A stretch of 64,000 bases of DNA from Metabacillus kandeliae (lineage in GTDB: Bacteria > Bacillota > Bacilli > Bacillales > Bacillaceae). Below the pieces are notes generated by a model. That model saw only the letters and a program-made list of their open reading frames with translations. It searched no databases and was not told the DNA's origin. Positions 60,818 through 64,000 of this stretch are shown here, one piece after another; positions within the stretch are counted from its first letter, which is position 1, and each line of letters starts with the position of its first letter. A program made the translations under genes and the position numbers. The stretch covers positions 1 to 64,000 of the forward strand of contig NZ_JAJOZE010000014.1 of NCBI RefSeq assembly GCF_021166585.1, in the 5' to 3' direction.

Positions 60818-61482
60818 TCAAATAGGATATCGTCTGTTTCAAGCGACTGATCGGCAATCTGCTGTGCGATCGAGAGCGGATCCCGCAGCCGGCTTTTGTC
60901 GCTTATATGGCTGGAATTCACCCAGAACGGAGTATCCATTCCGCCCATATAGGCGGCTTTAATGGAAATATCAGCAGCAGCAAGCTCTTTTCTTAATCCT
61001 TCTGTATAACCCCTGACAGCAAACTTCGAAGCATTATACACACTTTCATTCACTTTGCCGCGCAGCCCTGCTGTAGAAATAATCTGAAGTATCTCTCCAG
61101 CACCTTTTTCTTTAAAGTGCCTGATAAAGGCCTGGCTCATAAAAATGGTTCCCTTTACATTCGTATCAATCATTTCATGAACCTGTGCAGGGGATAGCGT
61201 TTCAGCTGGACCAAAATGACCAACACCGGCATTATTGATCAACAATCGGATAGCGTTTTCATGGAAAGCCCTTTTTGCAAAATCATCAGCCTGCCCGGGA
61301 TCGGTTATATCCACCTGATCAATAGAGCATGAAACACCTTCATCCTCCAGCAGCCTTTTTGCATTTTGCAGCTTTTTTAAATTTCTTCCTATTAGAATAA
61401 TCTTATCGTATTTTTTGCCGTAAACTTTGGCAAGAGCAAGACCGAGCCCTGAACCCCCGCCTGTAATAACAGCCGCCTGCAT
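60814..61482 (-). CDS. Short-chain dehydrogenase/reductase
   Basis: A 222-aa classical SDR: cofactor loop GGGSGLG, NNAG, catalytic Ser (QIISTAG) and YNASK. The ATG at 61482 has GGAGGG at seven bases. Its substrate is unknown. It ends overlapping recX by four bases. Confidence 0.93.
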   Translation of the reverse strand: MQAAVITGGGSGLGLALAKVYGKKYDKIILIGRNLKKLQNAKRLLEDEGVSCSIDQVDITDPGQADDFAKRAFHENAIRLLINNAGVGHFGPAETLSPAQVHEMIDTNVKGTIFMSQAFIRHFKEKGAGEILQIISTAGLRGKVNESVYNASKFAVRGYTEGLRKELAAADISIKAAYMGGMDTPFWVNSSHISDKSRLRDPLSIAQQIADQSLETDDILFD

Positions 61483-61557
61483 AGGCAAACCCTCCTTCGC
61501 CTGATTTTGCGATATAATGATGACTATTTTATACTATAATAAATGCCCTTTTTATAA

Positions 61558-61645
61558 AACAGGCTTGTTAAAGGGATAGGCGGGAGAATCTTGCTGGAGC
61601 CTTAGTACTGTATTAACAGCCAAATTTAACAGAGCCATAAAATAA
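61558..61645 (-). repeat. Internally deleted GC-rich repeat
   Basis: Retains both ends of the elements at 15.53 and 56.26 kb (a TTAAAGGGATAGGCGGGAGA block and AACAGCCAAATTTAA) but lacks the ~80-bp GC-rich centre. Confidence 0.6.
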
Positions 61646-61672
61646 GTAGAACACGGATGGGAGCACAAGCAA

Positions 61673-61999
61673 GTGATACGATACAGTGATATGAGTGAAT
61701 ATGAATTAAAAACAGAAATTGGCGGGCTGAAGGAAAAAGCCCGAAAAGCAGAACAGCTCGGCATGATCAATGAATTTGCGGTACTTGAGCGCAAAATCGC
61801 AATGGCCAAAGCCTATTTGCTGAACCCTGAGGATTATAAGCCGGGCGAAACTTATGGAATTGAAGGCGATCCAGGAGAAAAATTCGTCATTCATTACATG
61901 AACGGTGTGTTTGCATGGGGGCATAGAGAGTCTACAGCAGACAATGAAGAGGCACTGCCGATCAGCATGCTCGAAAAAACGGACCATGCCGGCAAATAA
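61673..61999 (+). CDS. yfhH: YfhH family protein
   Basis: A 108-aa protein with the YfhH pattern: N-terminal helical part (MSEYELKTEIGGLKEKARKA, KAYLLNPEDY) and C-terminal SH3-like beta part (FVIHYMNGVFAWGHR). GTG start nine bases after GGGAG. The function is unknown. Confidence 0.9.
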   Translation: MIRYSDMSEYELKTEIGGLKEKARKAEQLGMINEFAVLERKIAMAKAYLLNPEDYKPGETYGIEGDPGEKFVIHYMNGVFAWGHRESTADNEEALPISMLEKTDHAGK

Positions 62000-62081
62000 T
62001 CCGGCACGATCCGCTTAGGGAGTGTGCTAACAAACTAAACAAAACAAAACATTGCCGTTTCATCCGATAAAGCACCGGCAA

Positions 62082-62240
62082 TCAGGAATTAAAATCGCTT
62101 CGGGCACCGGAAGCCCTCATCCGCTCCTGTGGATGAGTATTGATCGAACCGTCCGCACGCTTTGACGAATACTCGTCCCTTGCACGCGGCTCGCCCTCGT
62201 TCCTGTTGATATGTGGAAAACCTTTTGCCTTATTCCGCAT
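62082..62240 (-). CDS. sspK: Small acid-soluble spore protein K
   Basis: A 52-aa minor [34 protein letters not shown] and [12 protein letters not shown] match SspK. GGGGGGT precedes the ATG at ~9 bases. SspK is made in the forespore under SigG in B. subtilis and packs into the spore core. It lies between yfhH and yfhJ on the opposite strand, the B. subtilis position. Confidence 0.93.
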   Translation of the reverse strand: MRNKAKGFPHINRNEGEPRARDEYSSKRADGSINTHPQERMRASGARSDFNS

Positions 62241-62339
62241 CCGGCTGACCCCCCATATATGAATTCGTACGCCTTATGAGCGCACGCTTAGTATTTAGCA
62301 CAAGAAAAGCAAATATACTTCACAGCAGAGGTGAAACAA

Positions 62340-62606
62340 ATGGAAGAAATTTTCGACAGACTCGCCTTAAAGCTTCAAGAGAAAAACAGTGAGCTCACCT
62401 ATGAAAAAGCAAGAACATGGGTGGAACTGCTCTGGGAAGACTTTGAAACCACACAGGCAAAAGCAGGCCGCGAATATCAGGGCAAACAGGCAGCCGAAAG
62501 AATCGTTACAACCTGGATTGACGGATTCGGCCACAGACTGCATGAGTTCCTTGCTATGAATCCTAAGTACAGCGGGATGCTTGGTGAGGATGATATTAAG
62601 CACTGA
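62340..62606 (+). CDS. yfhJ: YfhJ family protein
   Basis: An 88-aa helical protein with the WVELLWEDFETTxAKAG block and C-terminal MNPKY segment of YfhJ. AGAGGTG supports the ATG at 62340. The function is unknown. Confidence 0.9.
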   Translation: MEEIFDRLALKLQEKNSELTYEKARTWVELLWEDFETTQAKAGREYQGKQAAERIVTTWIDGFGHRLHEFLAMNPKYSGMLGEDDIKH

Positions 62607-62729
62607 TGGAAACAGCAAAAGTGCAGGAGAAATTGAATTTTTGCCGCAGAAAACTTAATTTTGCTTTCTACTTGAAACCGGCAGTGCGTTGAAAAATTGC
62701 AAAAAACTGAGTTTCGCCTTCAGATTTTC

Positions 62730-62830
62730 AGTTTGGACAGTAAAGTCAGTGAATTGGACAGTAAACCATGCAAATTGGACAGTAAACTGGCCATTTCCGC
62801 CAGTAAACTGCTGAAACTGGACAGTAGATG
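62730..62830. repeat. 21-bp-period TTGGACAGTAAA array
   Basis: The core GGACAGTAAA starts at 62734, 62755 and 62776; variants CGCCAGTAAA at 62797 and GGACAGTAGA at 62818 continue at exact 21-bp steps. The variant TCCGCCAGTAAAC nearly equals a unit of the 47.58-kb array (CCCGCCAATAAAC), linking the families. Confidence 0.9.
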
Positions 62831-62967
62831 GATTCCGGCATTATCTTGGACTGGTGATAAGCGGGCATATTTGATTTATCACTTCGGAAAACTGAATTTT
62901 GCCTTCTTCGATAAAGCAGATCCGCCTTTTCCATTAGTCTCAGACAAAGTTTCCCGCTCAAAAGCAA

Positions 62968-62999
62968 AAGACACTTGGCGAAACAGCCAAGTGTCTTCC
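62968..62999 (-). terminator. Terminator of yfhP
   Basis: AGACACTTGGC / GCCAAGTGTCT, followed on the minus strand by TTTTGCTTTT. Confidence 0.85.
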
Positions 63000-63004
63000 C
63001 ATTT

Positions 63005-63985
63005 TTAATCAGGCAGCAGGTGGAGCTTTTTGCGAAGCTTTTCTTCGCTGAAGATCCAGCCTGTGTAAGAGCTGATAATGTTTAAGTCTGTGTCGAGCTG
63101 AACGATGGCGACAAACGGATAGTATTCTTTGCTTCTGTAGCGCAGGTCAATAAACCTGACTTCGTAATGGTCCTTATACTCATCAATTTCCCATCGGTAC
63201 ACTGGTGAAAAGGAGAGAAAGGCTGCAATGTTGTGGTCCTTTTCCGCTGCTTTGATCAGTTCTGTTTGAGGGAGAGGCTTTCTGTTGAATTCATCCAGTA
63301 TCAGAATTTTGCCTTCCTTCGCTTTTCCTACATAAAATTTTTTTTCGGTTGTAATGGCCAGATGCCATTTGCTGAACTTGATGGTTGGTGCAATAGTAAT
63401 ATCTACAATGTCATCGAACATTTTTTTAATGTCATGCACAAGTTTCCTTTTAATCATAATCCTTGTTAAGTAGTAGCCTGCAAGGATGACATATACAGCT
63501 GTAAAGGCAAAACCGGGCGGCATGCCAAGCGCCCAGATCACAATTCCCCCTATATGGATGAAGAAGATATAAGGATCGAATGTGTTAATAATGCCAAGGG
63601 CTACCCATTTTCTTGAAAATGGCCGGATCGCCTGTGTGCCATATGCGTTAAAAATATCCACAAACACATGAAAGGCTACGGCGATAAATGTCCACATGAA
63701 CAAGTGGACGAGATCAATGCCGGGTGAAAAGATAGAAACCATTCCTCCAATAAGAAGCGTCCATAAGAAAACGGCTGGAATGGAATGGGTAATGCCCCGG
63801 TGGTTGCGGATGTAAACCGCGTTGTTTTTTAATTTCAGTACCGTATCAATGTCAGGAGCCTGAGAGCCGATAAGAACTGCTGCCATAACAGCGTGGGCTT
63901 CAGGTGTCTGCAGGCCGACAGCGGGATCAAGCGTGGCAATTCCGCCAAGCGCGATGCCCATCACGACATGTGTTCCAGTATCCAT
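63005..63985 (-). CDS. yfhP: YfhP membrane-bound metal-dependent hydrolase family protein
   Basis: A 326-aa protein with ~five N-terminal spans carrying conserved DTGTHVVMG, SQAPDIDTV, HRGITHS and HVFVDIFNAYG, the metal-binding histidine/aspartate motifs of the DUF457/YdjM family, then a soluble C-terminal region. The ATG at 63985 follows GGGAG; the frame continues to the window edge. Confidence 0.9.
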   Translation of the reverse strand: MDTGTHVVMGIALGGIATLDPAVGLQTPEAHAVMAAVLIGSQAPDIDTVLKLKNNAVYIRNHRGITHSIPAVFLWTLLIGGMVSIFSPGIDLVHLFMWTFIAVAFHVFVDIFNAYGTQAIRPFSRKWVALGIINTFDPYIFFIHIGGIVIWALGMPPGFAFTAVYVILAGYYLTRIMIKRKLVHDIKKMFDDIVDITIAPTIKFSKWHLAITTEKKFYVGKAKEGKILILDEFNRKPLPQTELIKAAEKDHNIAAFLSFSPVYRWEIDEYKDHYEVRFIDLRYRSKEYYPFVAIVQLDTDLNIISSYTGWIFSEEKLRKKLHLLPD

Positions 63986-64000
63986 TGGTTTCACTCCCAT

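Noticed and set aside
62697..63008. 103-codon open frame with LDSK-type heptad repeats
   Set aside because: The heptads are the 21-bp array read as codons; there is no ribosome binding site and the frame runs through the yfhP terminator.

Overview
The window is chromosomal DNA of a spore-forming Bacillaceae member with moderate GC. The evidence is conserved gene order with Bacillus subtilis (yfkM/K/J/I/H, yfkE, yfkD, yfkAB; pdaA-yfjP-yfjO; yfhD/E/F, recX, yfhH, sspK, yfhJ, yfhP), a spore SASP gene (sspK), a spore-cortex deacetylase (pdaA), and strong AGGAGG-type ribosome binding sites. I see no rRNA, canonical tRNA, CRISPR array, prophage or transposase.

Layout. 1-3.6 kb: a 21-bp-period repeat array, a phytoene-desaturase-like oxidoreductase, a YqkD-like hydrolase and a DJ-1/PfpI stress protein. 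3.6-15.5 kb: the yfk neighbourhood (small membrane and stress genes, phosphatase, YihY protein, proline reductase, MFS exporter, OsmC protein, Ca2+/H+ antiporter, split CopC/CopD copper module, YfkD, radical-SAM YfkAB, SE1561 protein). 15.5-17.6 kb: a GC-rich repeat, an AT-rich orphan gene with two CXXCG motifs, and a fluoride-riboswitch-controlled crcB pair. 17.9-23.2 kb: class I fumarase, PdaA, a DNA glycosylase and an RlmD-type methyltransferase. 23.3-29 kb: a peptidase S51 gene, a paralogous pair of cysteine-rich proteins, a secreted nuclease with a PhoP-like promoter, and a MEDS-domain protein; about 4.2 kb of this lies between ~95-bp direct repeats. 29.3-31.7 kb: a MurE-like ligase lacking the DAP-specificity motifs, and a DUF1835 protein.

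31.7-38.6 kb is a carbohydrate ABC importer plus YesM/YesN-type two-component system, bracketed by the intact 3' end of the DUF1835 gene and a decayed second copy of that end. 38.7-43.1 kb: an ArsR repressor with a probably leaderless transcript, paired half-size DMT transporters, an N-acetylglucosamine PTS transporter, a glycosyltransferase and a K+ channel. 43.2-47.5 kb: a c-di-GMP-I riboswitch driving a diguanylate cyclase, then a membrane-anchored BMP-domain protein cotranscribed with an orphan sensor kinase. 48.1-52.7 kb: a complete liv branched-chain amino acid ABC operon, followed by a dense cluster of DnaA boxes. 53.3-55.9 kb: the nagA-nagB-nagR operon with a NagR operator; with the PTS transporter it completes GlcNAc uptake and catabolism. 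56.2-64 kb: repeats, yfhD/yfhE, a GNAT acetyltransferase whose leader contains a tRNA-like cloverleaf, an amidohydrolase, yfhF, recX, SDR, yfhH, sspK, yfhJ and yfhP.

The most unusual non-coding content is: (i) five intergenic arrays of different but related ~12-nt cores, all spaced 20-21 bp; (ii) the 67-nt tRNA-like structure ahead of the GNAT gene, which overlaps an alternative long hairpin; (iii) the DnaA-box cluster far from any dnaA gene; (iv) two cassettes bounded by direct repeats. All calls come from reading the sequence; no database search was possible.
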